A DNA stretch of 64,000 bases from Ottelia alismoides (lineage: Eukaryota > Streptophyta > Magnoliopsida > Alismatales > Hydrocharitaceae). The stretch lies in contig JAZKJV010000085.1 of the NCBI GenBank assembly GCA_037367405.1, positions 682,001 through 746,000 on the forward strand, written 5' to 3'. Every line of letters starts with the position of its first letter. Position 1 is the stretch's first letter. The notes beneath the pieces are model-generated. The model had not been told where the DNA came from and did not search any database. It saw nothing but the letters and a program-made list of their open reading frames with translations. The position numbers were made by a program, and so were the translations under genes. Positions 1 to 9,935 of the stretch are shown one piece after another.

Positions 1-53
1 TTTAAATTGATCAAGATAAGTTACTTTTAGTGACTGGGGGTCACTGCTGGAAA

Positions 54-892
54 TAGGGGTGTAAACGGACCGAACCTGAGCGAACCTATATTTTTTAGGT
101 TCGGTTCATTTATTTAATCGAGCCTAAACTTGTGTTCAGGTTAGGTTCGTTTATTTTCGAATCGAATCCAAATCGAACCTCTTTTTAAACGAATCGAACC
201 TAAGCGAATATCGAACCTAAGCGAATATCAAACCTAAGAATTCTCTAGTAAGAGAGGGTGAAGAGAAGAGAAATGGAAATATATGTGTGTCTGCAATTAC
301 AATAAATATTCATTTAGTTTTTTCTTTATCTAACTCATCTTCATCTTTTAAAAAAATAGACTAATAAGGATTCGTATCATTGAAAAACATAATTAGAATA
401 TATTTTTATATATGTTCAGATGGGGATAAGGAATAAGAATAATGTGGAGATATCCGACAAGTAATGTTTATACTTGTTTTGTTGATTTGAAGATAAAGGG
501 AAAAGTACTAGACACATAGATGATGGATGTTGTAACCACGATGTGACTATTTATTTTTGGATAGTTTTTACTGAGATAAAACCTATTTCTCACGTAAATA
601 TTCAATTATCTCTTGATAAATGTCACTTATCCTTAGACAAAATCCACTTATCTTAAATTAAGGTCCACTTCTACTGATAATGATTTGTAAATATGTATAT
701 GTGTATGTTTATCGAGCTTTTAACGAATCGAACCTGAGCGAACCTGTGATTTTTAGGTTCGATTCGTTTATTTAATCGAACCTAAACTTGTGTTCAGATT
801 CGGTTCGTTTATTTCCGAACCGAATCTGAATCGAACTTTTAGCCAGCCGAACCTGAGCGAATATCGAACTTGAGAATTTTCTGACACCCCTA
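54..892. mobile_element. Non-autonomous hAT element with 8-bp TSD
   Basis: The element is flanked by a perfect 8-bp duplication GCTGGAAA (46-53 and 893-900). Its ends are inverted: TAGGGGTGT on the left and ACACCCCTA on the right. Both features are diagnostic of the hAT superfamily. It is 839 bp long with no transposase coding. Two diverged copies of a roughly 170-bp block rich in the words CGAACCTGAG and TTAGGTTCG lie just inside each end (about 70-245 and 716-880), which looks like an amplified subterminal binding array. The centre is AT-rich and featureless. Confidence 0.85.
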
Positions 893-954
893 GCTGGAAA
901 TTGACACCTTTTGATCATGAACCTTGTGATAAGTCATTCAAATATGTAGATGAA

Positions 955-1165
955 AATTAATTGTTAATTTTCTGAAATAGCAACGGATAAGCATCGCTAT
1001 GTGGACCGTTGCAGATGATAAAGCAATAGATATGATATTCGTTGCTAATTTTGAGTACGGAAACTCATTTCGTAACGAATAATATCGTCATTATATATTT
1101 AACAACGGCTAATTTAGTGACAGATTTTTTCAAAACCGTCACTATAGCTCAATTTTGTTGTAGTG
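955..1165. mobile_element. Terminal part of a CACTA (En/Spm-like) element
   Basis: The segment ends in TTTTGTTGTAGTG, the reverse complement of the canonical plant CACTA terminus CACTACAACAAAA. Upstream lie repeated words of the kind seen in CACTA subterminal regions, such as CAACGG, CGTTGC and CCGTCACTA. Only one terminus is visible; the other end and any transposase are missing. Confidence 0.6.
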
Positions 1166-1965
1166 ATGGGATTCTTGGGGGTCTTCCATACCGCCGGTGA
1201 GCTCCGATCACAGGTGAGTACCCCATTTTCGTAGGATGTAACGTTGATTCAGGCGGGGGGGGACATGAACTGAAAATCGTTCATTGGCTGATGATGATGT
1301 CATATTGGCAACATTATGATCAACTGTATCGTAGATAAGGTGGCGATCTTGCTCCTTCTTTTGAACCAGACAATCCCAATGGTTAAGAAATGTTAAATTG
1401 TTCCAACTGGATGTTTATTCAAAATTATATTGGAGACATCTTATTTTATTATGCAGGTTTGAGACGTTTTTTCCTGCACATGACCGATCCTCACTCGTGA
1501 ACTTTAGGTGGATCTACACAGCGAGCCCATCCATGTCTTTGTTTGCAGGCACATACACTACTACATTCAAGTATGTCAGCGACATAGTCGCAGAGGTGCA
1601 TGAAGAGAAGGGACACACCTATTTTCATGCCAATCGTTGTCATGCCCATATTCTACTTACAATATTATTAGTGGCTAATTGAGCACTCATTTGATTTGAA
1701 GGTTCTTCTCAAGCTGCAGGGCATCAAGTTGTTGGCACCATTCGTGTCACTTGCATGTGCAATGGAATGCCACATTCACTCTGATGGCCAAAGATGTGTA
1801 TCTGTCGTTAATATCTCATCTATTGCAGTTGAAACATTTAATTGTCCTCTCTCTGTAGAGTATGCTCAAGGTACTTGCACATTCTACAGTTAGTTGTTCT
1901 TAAAAATTCTTTTTTGGTAGGCTTGTGGTAATCAAGTGTTTACAACCAGCATCCATACAATTGCC
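1166..1965 (+). other. Unassigned stretch with possible decayed exons
   Basis: Composition is more gene-like than in the neighbours. A short open stretch near 1167 ends at a splice-donor-like CAG|GTGAGT (about 1212-1220). An open stretch at about 1456-1682 follows an acceptor-like TTATGCAG, and another runs at 1696-1893. I do not recognise any family in the translations. They could be remnants of a host gene or cargo of the adjacent CACTA element. No product is claimed. Confidence 0.25.
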
Positions 1966-1968
1966 TTA

Positions 1969-2216
1969 GGGCCCGTTCGGTAGGAGAATAAGCAGGAATA
2001 AGGATGGGGAATAAGGGGAATAAGGGTCTATTCTCCGTTCGGCTGGAGGATAAGAATAAGGAGAATAAGGTGAAATAAAGGTAGGTAAGGTGGGATAAAG
2101 ATAGGAATAAGAGTGAAATAAGATGAAATAATGGGGAATAGTCGTACCACGGGGAAGCGTGTTGGGGGCTTATTCTCCTTATTCCATTCCTCCTTATACC
2201 CTAAACGAACAGGGCC
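1969..2216. mobile_element. Tourist-type (PIF/Harbinger) MITE, family T copy 1
   Basis: The ends are GGGCCCGTTCGG on the left and CGAACAGGGCC on the right, which pair as terminal inverted repeats. A 3-bp TTA lies on each side (1966-1968, 2217-2219), the usual target duplication of this superfamily. The 248-bp interior is made of variants of GGAATAAG and carries no coding. A relative lies at 59750-59991. Confidence 0.8.
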
Positions 2217-2219
2217 TTA

Positions 2220-3089
2220 ATATGGGAGTCCCTGGAATCACTAGAGATGATTACATTCAATACTTGGTAACTGACAATGTATATATCAACGATTTTGTCG
2301 ATTCATATCTTCTCTATTTGTCGATGGATTTTGAGCTTTCTAATCATAACTGCAAAATCTCAATGGTTTGTATATTGTTTATGGTCCTCTCATAAGTACT
2401 TAGGAAAAACTTCATCATCGGGAAACATGAAACTGTTCTGTTATAACCTTTTGCGTGTTTTTTATTGTTTATTTGCAAGACATAACCTCTAAAAAATCAA
2501 CGATGCCCATGATTCAATATGTCTATGAATTAGAACCAATTATTGAATTATGATGATATAGTTATCTTCGTGTGTTCCAATTATGTGTGCAAGATATTGT
2601 TTATTTTGGTTCAGTTTTCCTGTGAGCTCAGATATCGCTAAGAAAAAATGAAGACAAGAGCATATCAAGGGATTGGTTGAATCAACGAAGAAGGTGCCAT
2701 GTATTCTTACTCCTTTTGTATGCTATAATAATTTCCTCCTTTTTTCTATCTTCCATGGTAAAACAAAACATCGATGTTCTTCTTCATTTTGATTCCCATT
2801 TCATCTTGATGCAGCATGTATTTGCAATAAAAATTGAAAAATCGCTTATGTCTAATTTTGTGATTGATATCATTCATTTAGAAAACTATTAGTGTGATTT
2901 TTAGGACTAAAAACTACAACAATGTATCAAAAGAGCATAGATAGATTTTGGATATTAATGATTTTTTGGTATACATATAAAATTTTGAAACCATCAGATC
3001 AAAACAGATCTTTAAAATTTTGACATTACAATTGCTAATGAGATTTTTAATAGATTTTCGCTTTACTTCTCAAAATCCAGCAGTGTATA
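2220..3089. other. Stretch without recognisable genes
   Basis: The stretch is AT-rich with short open frames only. A possible exon-like piece lies near 2660-2690, just before a GT, but it is too short to assign. I see no repeat ends here. Confidence 0.4.
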
Positions 3090-3755
3090 TCTATATACTT
3101 TCTTTACTATTCACTTTCCATAGGACTGTTTGTCTTTTTTTCATATGGGATTTTTTATTCTTTTTTGTACACCATCACTAGTACTAAAAAATATTACTAT
3201 TTTTAGTTCAAAAAACATGATTTTATTAGATTTTTGTGATTTACGAAAATTTCATATTCTTTTGCATTCATCTTTATTAATGTATAATACTTATACTTAT
3301 ATTATTCAATGGTAACTTTTTTTCCACTTACGCCAAGTACTAGGAAAGAATCCACGGTAGAAACTAGCATAGTGAAATACATGGTACAAAACTAGCATCT
3401 TTGGTGTGATTAAATTATTTTCCTATGTGAAGATTATATTTTTGTTTTTGTTTGATTGCAAAACATTTACTTGGGTGGATTATAATGTTTTTATGTTATC
3501 AATATAAACGTTTTTGAATTAGATACCCATGCATTCTATTACAATTGTTGGTGTGGATGGTGAATAAACTTAAAAATACTTTTAAAATGCAAGGAAATGA
3601 CTATAAAGTAGCATGCCCTCAGTCTTACGTTTTACATGAAATTTATATGCAGCTTTCGCGCAGTGGCCCGATCCTTCCTCCGGGTCGAATCCACTTTTCA
3701 TTGAATCAAAAGCTCAAACTTATTTCCCGTGCAACGCACAGGGGTGCCTACTAGT
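3090..3755 (+). mobile_element. Short non-autonomous Helitron
   Basis: It begins with TC at 3090 (TCTATATACTTTC), preceded by A, and ends with CTAGT at 3751-3755, matching the CTRRT rule. Just before the end is a GC-rich hairpin of the CCCGTGC/GCACAGGG type (3726-3743), which is the usual Helitron 3' signal. The body is AT-rich with no Rep/helicase coding. The base after CTAGT is A rather than the expected T, so the end may have mutated or the true boundary may differ. Confidence 0.6.
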
Positions 3756-4740
3756 ATATACCTTTTGCCGTAGCATATAGATACGCATGCTATGTTTTAT
3801 CATTGAACTCTTTGGTCCTATGATTTCTTGTGTGGCTTTTTTTCAATTGTATTGAATGTTGAGGTCCCTAAAGTTATTTTTTGAGTTCTGTGGGCTATGT
3901 TTTTATGTGGTTGGTTGACCACTCGTGGCTTGAAACTTTACATTTGATGAGATAAAATTGAATCATTTATCTGAAAAAATCCTTTAGGTATATTTTCTTG
4001 AGGGATCGCTGCAAAAGTGGGTACTCTTTCCTCATGAAAACTTCAATTAAGGTGCTCAATATTTTTCAAAATGATCCACATGACAAATGAACTCCTTTTG
4101 GCAAAAGAAATAGGTTAGGCCCTAGCATTAGCCACATTATCTTTGCTTATCAGATATCTCATTACAAGAACATCTCCCTCCAAAGAGCCTCTTAAGTTAA
4201 GAAAGCTTCATACAACTGGGCATTGCCCCTCTCCCCTTATCCAAGTGGCAAAGAACCGCTTCCCATGCATTGATCTGGTGATTAACTTGAGAGAGCGATA
4301 TTCGCGGATGTACCCGGATACCTCTCACCACCCACTCCGGCCTACAACTGATGCGAAATTCATTCTCGATCAGTCATGCTAACTACCAATATGAATCCCC
4401 TACGCTTATCCACGTCGTTACTTACCCTTCTTTATCTTTATTTCCTCTCATACTTCTCCTTTGCATCCAGGAAATAACCACCCCGCGGCCCCGCCCAACC
4501 AACGTCCATGCACAAGACGTCAACTAGCCTCTCAGGAACCGAAGAAGTAGCCCCCCTGGTGTTCATCCCGACAACAATGCTACTACTGCTGGTTATCTAT
4601 TTTTATTTACGATAACTATCGCCATGAACAAACGTTGTGCTTTCTGTGACCTCTAGGGGCACTCGTCGATCGTACTAAATGATGGGGCCCATAAGACTTT
4701 CTTTATTTTTCCTAACACTCCTTTTTATTGTATTTCGATA
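3756..4740. other. Stretch without assigned genes
   Basis: I see no recognisable protein. The last 150 bp lead into a decayed retrotransposon primer-site block, so part of this may be the degraded 3' portion of a long LTR, but similarity to the better copies downstream is weak. Confidence 0.3.
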
Positions 4741-4746
4741 TCGGGA

Positions 4747-4944
4747 TGTTGTTGTTGTGCCTAAGGAGGCTACTCCTTATTTCGATGGAATGAAATTTTG
4801 TTTTGTTTTTTTGTCAAAAACAATATGGGTCAAAGCTCCGAAGAATAAACTTACAAGAATATATGGCAATGAAGACAAAACCTTTTGGATTGAATTCTCT
4901 ATACTTGAGGGAAAACGACTAGATTTTTGTAAACGCGTGATCGT
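4747..4944 (+). mobile_element. Decayed PBS-like block and short internal remnant of an LTR element
   Basis: The block beginning TGTTGTTGTTG and continuing to AAGGAGGC aligns with the better primer-binding site at 43530-43547 and the bases after it. About 180 bp later the LTR-start signature TGATGAATC begins at 4945. The sequence just before that start shares the word TTAGATTTTTG/CTAGATTTTTG with 43558-43570. This is inferred by comparison with the later copies. Confidence 0.4.
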
Positions 4945-5580
4945 TGATGAATCTCATATTCATCATAATTATTTGAATTAATTATTCATCTATCTTAACT
5001 TAGTTAATTAACTTAATAATTAATAACTAGATTTAATATTTAACACCTTATAATTAATTAAGACTAATTAATATACATGAAAAAGGATTCAAATACTGTA
5101 AAGATGTGTTTAAAATACCATTTATTTTTCTGTGTCTATCATTATTAAAATCCTATAAAATTTAGAGTAGTATTGTTTATAATATTTTCCATATTATTCA
5201 TTACATAAAAATAATGAAATAATAATAATAGAAGTACTTTTTTTCATTAATACTTACAAAATTAATAAGTATGTATTTATGATGTATTTTGACTTTAAAT
5301 TCTACATAAAAGTTATAGATCTTGAAAAGATACACAACTTTTATGTTGAATACTTTTTGATTTGACGTCATTTACTATTTTATTTCATTTTATGAATTTT
5401 AATTAATTTATAAATTTTCCGATTAGGTCACGTGGTCCAATGTCAACACACCACCTAGCCGATTAGTGCTTCATCAATCACCCGCCTTTTTATTGTACTT
5501 TTGCAAAAATTGTAATATTTCATTTCTTCCCTCGTGAGGACGATGTTAACGATCATCCAGTGTTGTATAAAAAAATTAAC
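4945..5580 (+). mobile_element. 5' fragment of a long LTR (family C)
   Basis: It starts with TGATGAATC followed by its inverse ATTCATCA, the hairpin that opens every copy of this LTR family. At about 5300-5395 it carries the block AAAGTTATAGATC followed by CATTTACTATTTT, also found at about 41450-41515 in the fuller copy. It breaks off before the GC-rich promoter region. Confidence 0.55.
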
Positions 5581-5627
5581 ATGTTACCTCTAAAAAATAA
5601 ACAATATTTTGATGCTTACCTCTTACA

Positions 5628-6135
5628 ACAACAACAAAGCCTTTTTACACTTTAAGTAGGGTCGGCTACATGGATTTTTTGCCTCAATTTAGATCTATCT
5701 TGGGTCATTCTCAGGCTTAGATCCAAAAAAGTAAGATCCCAGTCTCATTCCAACACTTCTTGGGCCTTCCACGCCTTCTTTTAGCCACCTCAACATTCCA
5801 AAACTCATATCTCATCACCTGTGTATCAACTGACCTCCTTTGCAAATGGTCAAGCCATCTTAAGAGATTTTCTCGCATCTTATCTTCGATCGGAGCATCG
5901 CCCACTTTCATTCCAATGGCATCATTCTGAATCTGATATTTACGTGTGTGTATGTGTGTGTGTGTCCATATATCCACCTCAGCATTTTCATTTCTACTAC
6001 TGCCATATATGCACATGTCTATGGTTCACATGCCAACACTCAGATTCATAGAGCATAACAGACCTCACAACTTCTTTGTAAAACTTTCCTTTGATTTTGA
6101 CGCTTAAAAAATGTGTCCTTACCGTCAACCTCTAT
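5628..6135 (-). pseudogene. RTE-type LINE, 3' end of reverse transcriptase ORF plus 3' tail
   Basis: On the minus strand, translation gives the C-terminal landmarks of plant RTE-clade non-LTR reverse transcriptases in order. These are a KGKFYKEVVR...MLYESECW piece (about 6100-6020, plus-strand coordinates), then VGDAPIEDKMRENLLRW, LDHLQRR and RRRGRPKKCW (about 5920-5740). In live elements this region lies just after the RT domain. The frame is broken by shifts and everything upstream (endonuclease, RT core) is missing, as expected of a 5'-truncated insertion. The 3' tail continues to about 5628 and ends in GTTGTTGTTG-type repeats (minus strand). The same tail is found on the SINE at 9188-9352. 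Confidence 0.8.
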
Positions 6136-6140
6136 TGGTG

Positions 6141-6742
6141 AAATCATGGAAGATGACGATCAAAGAACTATAAATAGTATATGTGTGCAATAATCCAAAC
6201 ACATTCCCAACTTTTGTTAATCACATTCATCTCCTTCAATCTCACGCCTTCTTTTACATCCAACCCTCCAATGCAGGGTTCTAATATGCTGCTGCAGGAG
6301 GCATCATTGCACCTCGAACCTCAACCTCGATACCGTTACTCCCTCTTCCCCTAGACCAGTTCTCCGCTATATACTCACTCCACCATGTCGTCCTCAGTTG
6401 TGGCATTCATTATGCCACCGCATGAGGCGCCTTTGATGATCCCGTCACCCTTGAGTCGAGATTAGAAGGTTGAGTCACTACTAGGCAAATACAAGATGTT
6501 CGAGATCTACGGGCTCCCCTCCCTCGACGTACTTATGAAGCCATGATCCCCGCAATCCACCTGGCTAATTGCGACAACATGTCGAGTATAAGAAGATGAG
6601 GTCGAAGAAGAGAGATTGGGTAAAAGAAACGAGATGAAAGACCAAAAAATTGTTATGAACTAGTTGTGCAAATATTGTTCATTTATTCTAGTCATTTGAT
6701 CATCATCTCGGAATAGTTTGACCGACTGAGGGCACCGGTAAG
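6141..6742. other. Stretch without assigned genes
   Basis: There is a moderately GC-rich patch at about 6290-6560 with stop codons in all frames. It could be a decayed coding or gag-like fragment. No family is recognised. Confidence 0.35.
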
Positions 6743-6938
6743 CAAGGTTTTGAATCTCGATTTCGATTTCGTTTTGAGATGTTGAAAAAACGAAACAATT
6801 TCGAAAATTCGACGAAATATCGATGAAATTATGTCAATTTCGGTCAAAATCAGCATGGATTTGTGAAGGAAGGGTATATATCGAAATTTCGATTTCGGTA
6901 GGGTGTCGAAATCGAAATTTCACGAAATTTTAAACCAT
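6743..6938. mobile_element. Small hAT-like MITE (AAGGTTTT-type ends)
   Basis: The left end CAAGGTTTTGAATCTCG and the reverse complement of the right end, ATGGTTTAAAATTTCG, are imperfect inverted repeats. The interior is built from TTTCGA words in both orientations and can fold back. The flanks CCGGTAAG and CCATTAAG are an imperfect 8-bp duplication (6 of 8). The end sequence resembles the larger elements at 61642 and 63761. Confidence 0.6.
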
Positions 6939-7024
6939 ACCATTAAGAACACGAATGCTGTTAGATATGCTTTACTAGGACATAAAATTTATTACAAAAT
7001 TAGTGAAGGTACGCAGACAACTTT

Positions 7025-7164
7025 CATGTTTGGTTGCAGGGTTGGGCAGGGTTGGGCTGGGTTGGGCTGGGCTGGGTGAATAGTAATCTGTGAGGAGGAT
7101 GTACCCTTGTGAATAGTAAACAGGGTTGGGCCAACCCTGCCCAACCCTGCAACCAAACAGGCCC
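7025..7164. mobile_element. Tourist-like MITE, family W copy 1
   Basis: It is a 140-bp inverted repeat built of GGGTTGGGCAGGGTTGG on the left and its complement on the right. The right end CCAAACAGGCCC is followed by TTA and the left end is preceded by TTT, an altered 3-bp duplication. Relatives lie at 18037-18186 and 59617-59746. Confidence 0.75.
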
Positions 7165-7368
7165 TTAGTGTACACATGTGTAACAATCCATTTAAATATA
7201 TGGCACGCATGATTATTGATTATACTTTCACATAAAATATGTAAAAAAGTAAATTGCAACCATGCAGCCATTTCATAGTGTAGATATTATTCAAGTCCAA
7301 GGCTCATTTCACCTTTCAATCGACAAATATATGATGAGTGAACTTTCCATTCTCAGCATCATATTCAC

Positions 7369-8273
7369 TAGGAGTGTTCAGAATCCTTGGGTCAAATGGA
7401 GACCCGTCCCGACCTAGCTATTATGACCCGAATTGCACGGGTACCCGTGAAGAGACTCCGGGTCGGGTATCTGTACAATCGTGACCCGTTAAATCTTCAC
7501 AATCCAATGGAAAACCCGGTGGAGGAACCGGGTACCCGGTCGGGTATCAACCCCACTACTTGGAAACCAATCTACCCCTCGGTGCCTGATTTCCTTTTGA
7601 TTTGCCGCTAGGGCTTCCAGTGTGTTCTCTATCACTGTCGTGCTCCTCCAGCTATCCCGCAACCCTCCTCTAAGCCTCGCCGCCTGATGTACGGCTCTGT
7701 CCCATCTTTGCGACAACCAAGAGATAATGCGAATATAGCCTCGCAGATTCATGGTGAAGAAGCACCAACCAGGAGATGATGAGTATCTATCAGAGCAACC
7801 ACCATGGGAGCGAGAAGAACCCATCATCCTCACAACACTAGTCATGATCCGAATAATTGCTCACAAAGAGACATCGATCCTGATCCAAACAGAGGAAGGA
7901 GGAGCGAGGACGCAGGCGTGGTTGCCCTTTTCTTGGTGGGATTATTTATTTTTCTGCAACGGGACGTAATAGTACGGATGAATATCCAGATTACTTTATT
8001 TTTCTGCAAGATCAAACTTGCATAGGGATGAAGATGCAACACATGATTATAAATGAAGGGGGGCAAGTTAGCTACTTTAGCTATATTTTATACATTATCA
8101 GATGTAATTAAACCATTCATTATGTGTCACGGTTACCTGCGACCGTTCAAATAATACGGATACCCATTAGAATCGGGTACCCATTTTGATGGGTCGGGTC
8201 GAGCCATGACCCTATAACGATGGATCGAGGTGGGTCACGGTTGAATGGTTAGGTACCCGCCCCGTGAACACTA
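7369..8273. mobile_element. Non-autonomous hAT element with 8-bp TSD
   Basis: The flanks ATATTCAC (7361-7368) and GTATTCAC (8274-8281) match at 7 of 8 positions. The ends TAGGAGTGTTCA and TGAACACTA are inverted apart from a 2-bp indel. The terminal 150 bp on each side are dense in GGGTACCCG-like words, a subterminal array distinct from that of the element at 54-892. The middle (about 7560-8100) is ordinary sequence without a transposase; open frames there are short and unrecognised. Confidence 0.8.
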
Positions 8274-8281
8274 GTATTCAC

Positions 8282-9187
8282 CTGAATTCGAGATAAAATT
8301 TCATGTTTTCATTCTTCTACAAATTACAACAAAAAAAATACGCTTACTGTTCTTTTCTCTCTCATGATGTATTTCTCTGAAAATTTCGTAGATGAAAAAC
8401 ACCCCAATAATAAACTCCATTAACGTCAACACAGCTAATTTTGGCGATGAACTGCAGATTGGAGTACAAATAGGCTGGCCAGTTTGAATGGAATACCTAC
8501 TGAAAATTCTAAAGAAGCAAACATTAACAAAACATTATATATTCATGATAGGAAATAAATCTTTTATTTTTCTGCCTACCACTATCAAAATTTTGATGCC
8601 CTAATATTATAAGTTCAAAAGTCTTCAAGTGCAAAAGAAGAAAGTAGAACGTGAAATATTGAGTGGACTTCACATCAAAGGAACTCCGGCCCATGTTAAG
8701 CTCATATGAAAATGAATTATATATAGTGTTGTTCCTGACCCATGTTAGGTATGCTGCTCGAGTACTTAAAGTATCACTCATCTCTCTTTTTAAGGTAGGT
8801 CAAAATTGAATCTTGATCGTCAGAATAGTAGGCATGCTGCCCCAGATCATTTAAGTGGGTTCATTGCTATGCTCTACTTTCTCGATAAGCCAAACCTCAA
8901 TTACTTATTCTGACCCTAATTACCAGCCATAAGGTACCACAACCAGCAAGAATATTTTCCACTATAATTCACTTGCCTTACCATACAGTGGACTTCAGCT
9001 GCACAGAACTAGATAGTTGGCGCACCTGATATAACCTTCAATGATGCAAGAGAACTGTTTCTTTCCTGTTCTGTCTTTTCTGCTTTAAAAGAGATATTGG
9101 CTTCTCAAATACCAACTTACCATATATTCAAAAGGGTGCAATATATGAACCATGCAAAGAAGAGACTTATAAAATAACGGCGAAACC
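8282..9187. other. Stretch without assigned genes (3' flank of the phosphodiesterase gene)
   Basis: It is AT-rich with no open frame resembling a known family and no repeat termini that I can pair. Confidence 0.4.
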
Positions 9188-9352
9188 TTCTCCCACTTTA
9201 AGTAAGATCGGCTACATGGATTTTTGCTCAAATCCATGTTGAAAGATCCAACTATTTTTTATGATGGTTGTCGGCTACCTAACGCTACCCATGTAAGGGG
9301 AATTTGAACCATGATCTTTTGCGTGGTAGACACACTGCACTACTACGAGACC
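9188..9352 (-). mobile_element. tRNA-derived SINE
   Basis: Read on the minus strand, it has an A-box-like TAGTGCAGTGTG (9331-9342) and, about 20 bases on, a B box GGTTCAAATTCC (9299-9310). Together these form a pol III internal promoter. Downstream (plus 9190-9240) it carries GCAAAAATCCATGTAGCCGA and ACTTAAAGTG, which match the 3' tail of the RTE LINE at 5640-5690. A tRNA-like head joined to a LINE-like tail is the classical SINE design. A partial second A-box-like copy lies at about 9391-9405. Confidence 0.65.
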
Positions 9353-9375
9353 ATTGGAGTGGATACCAATAGAAG

Positions 9376-9935
9376 AGTCCTATGATGTAGTCAAGACACT
9401 GCACTACCACGAGTCCTAGGATGCAAAAAAAATCAGAAATAACTAGTCTTCTTTATCATCAGAATATGTGACCAAGACAGCAAGGGTCTTTTTTGCATTG
9501 CTAACTGCAACAGATCCTGATAAGGGTCATCTAATAAGGGTATCTAACTATCTACAGAATGCATGAAGCAACATCACAATGTTTTAGCTTGTTTATGAAA
9601 CTTAATCATAAAAAATATATGATCCTCATTACGATAAACCAATCTATCTACGATGCGACCACTTTCCTTAAGGATGTTGAACCACACAGGGTGAATCGTA
9701 TATAATACAAAGGCTTTATCTTTATCCCCAAACTCAATGAAAGAACTTTGAGGTAAAGAGACCAAAATCAAGACTTAATTCATAGCCAGGAGCAAGAACA
9801 GCAACACTATTTCCATAAATTAGAGAACTTTCAGGCACAAAGTGTAAACCTCATGCTGAAGATGTGTACAGCAACAGGCTCCTCCTCGTCCTTCGGCACA
9901 ACAGCTCTCTCGTGTAAAAACCAATACAAGACGAT
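9376..9935. other. 3' flank of the phosphodiesterase gene
   Basis: This is probably 3' UTR and downstream sequence of the minus-strand gene that ends at 9936. No clear canonical AATAAA was pinned down. No other gene is seen. Confidence 0.4.

Noticed and set aside
2159..2395. Small protein-coding gene
   Set aside because: The start of the frame is inside the Tourist MITE and the rest is AT-rich sequence without resemblance to known proteins.
5943..5966. TG-repeat as a separate element
   Set aside because: It is a short simple-sequence expansion within the RTE remnant.
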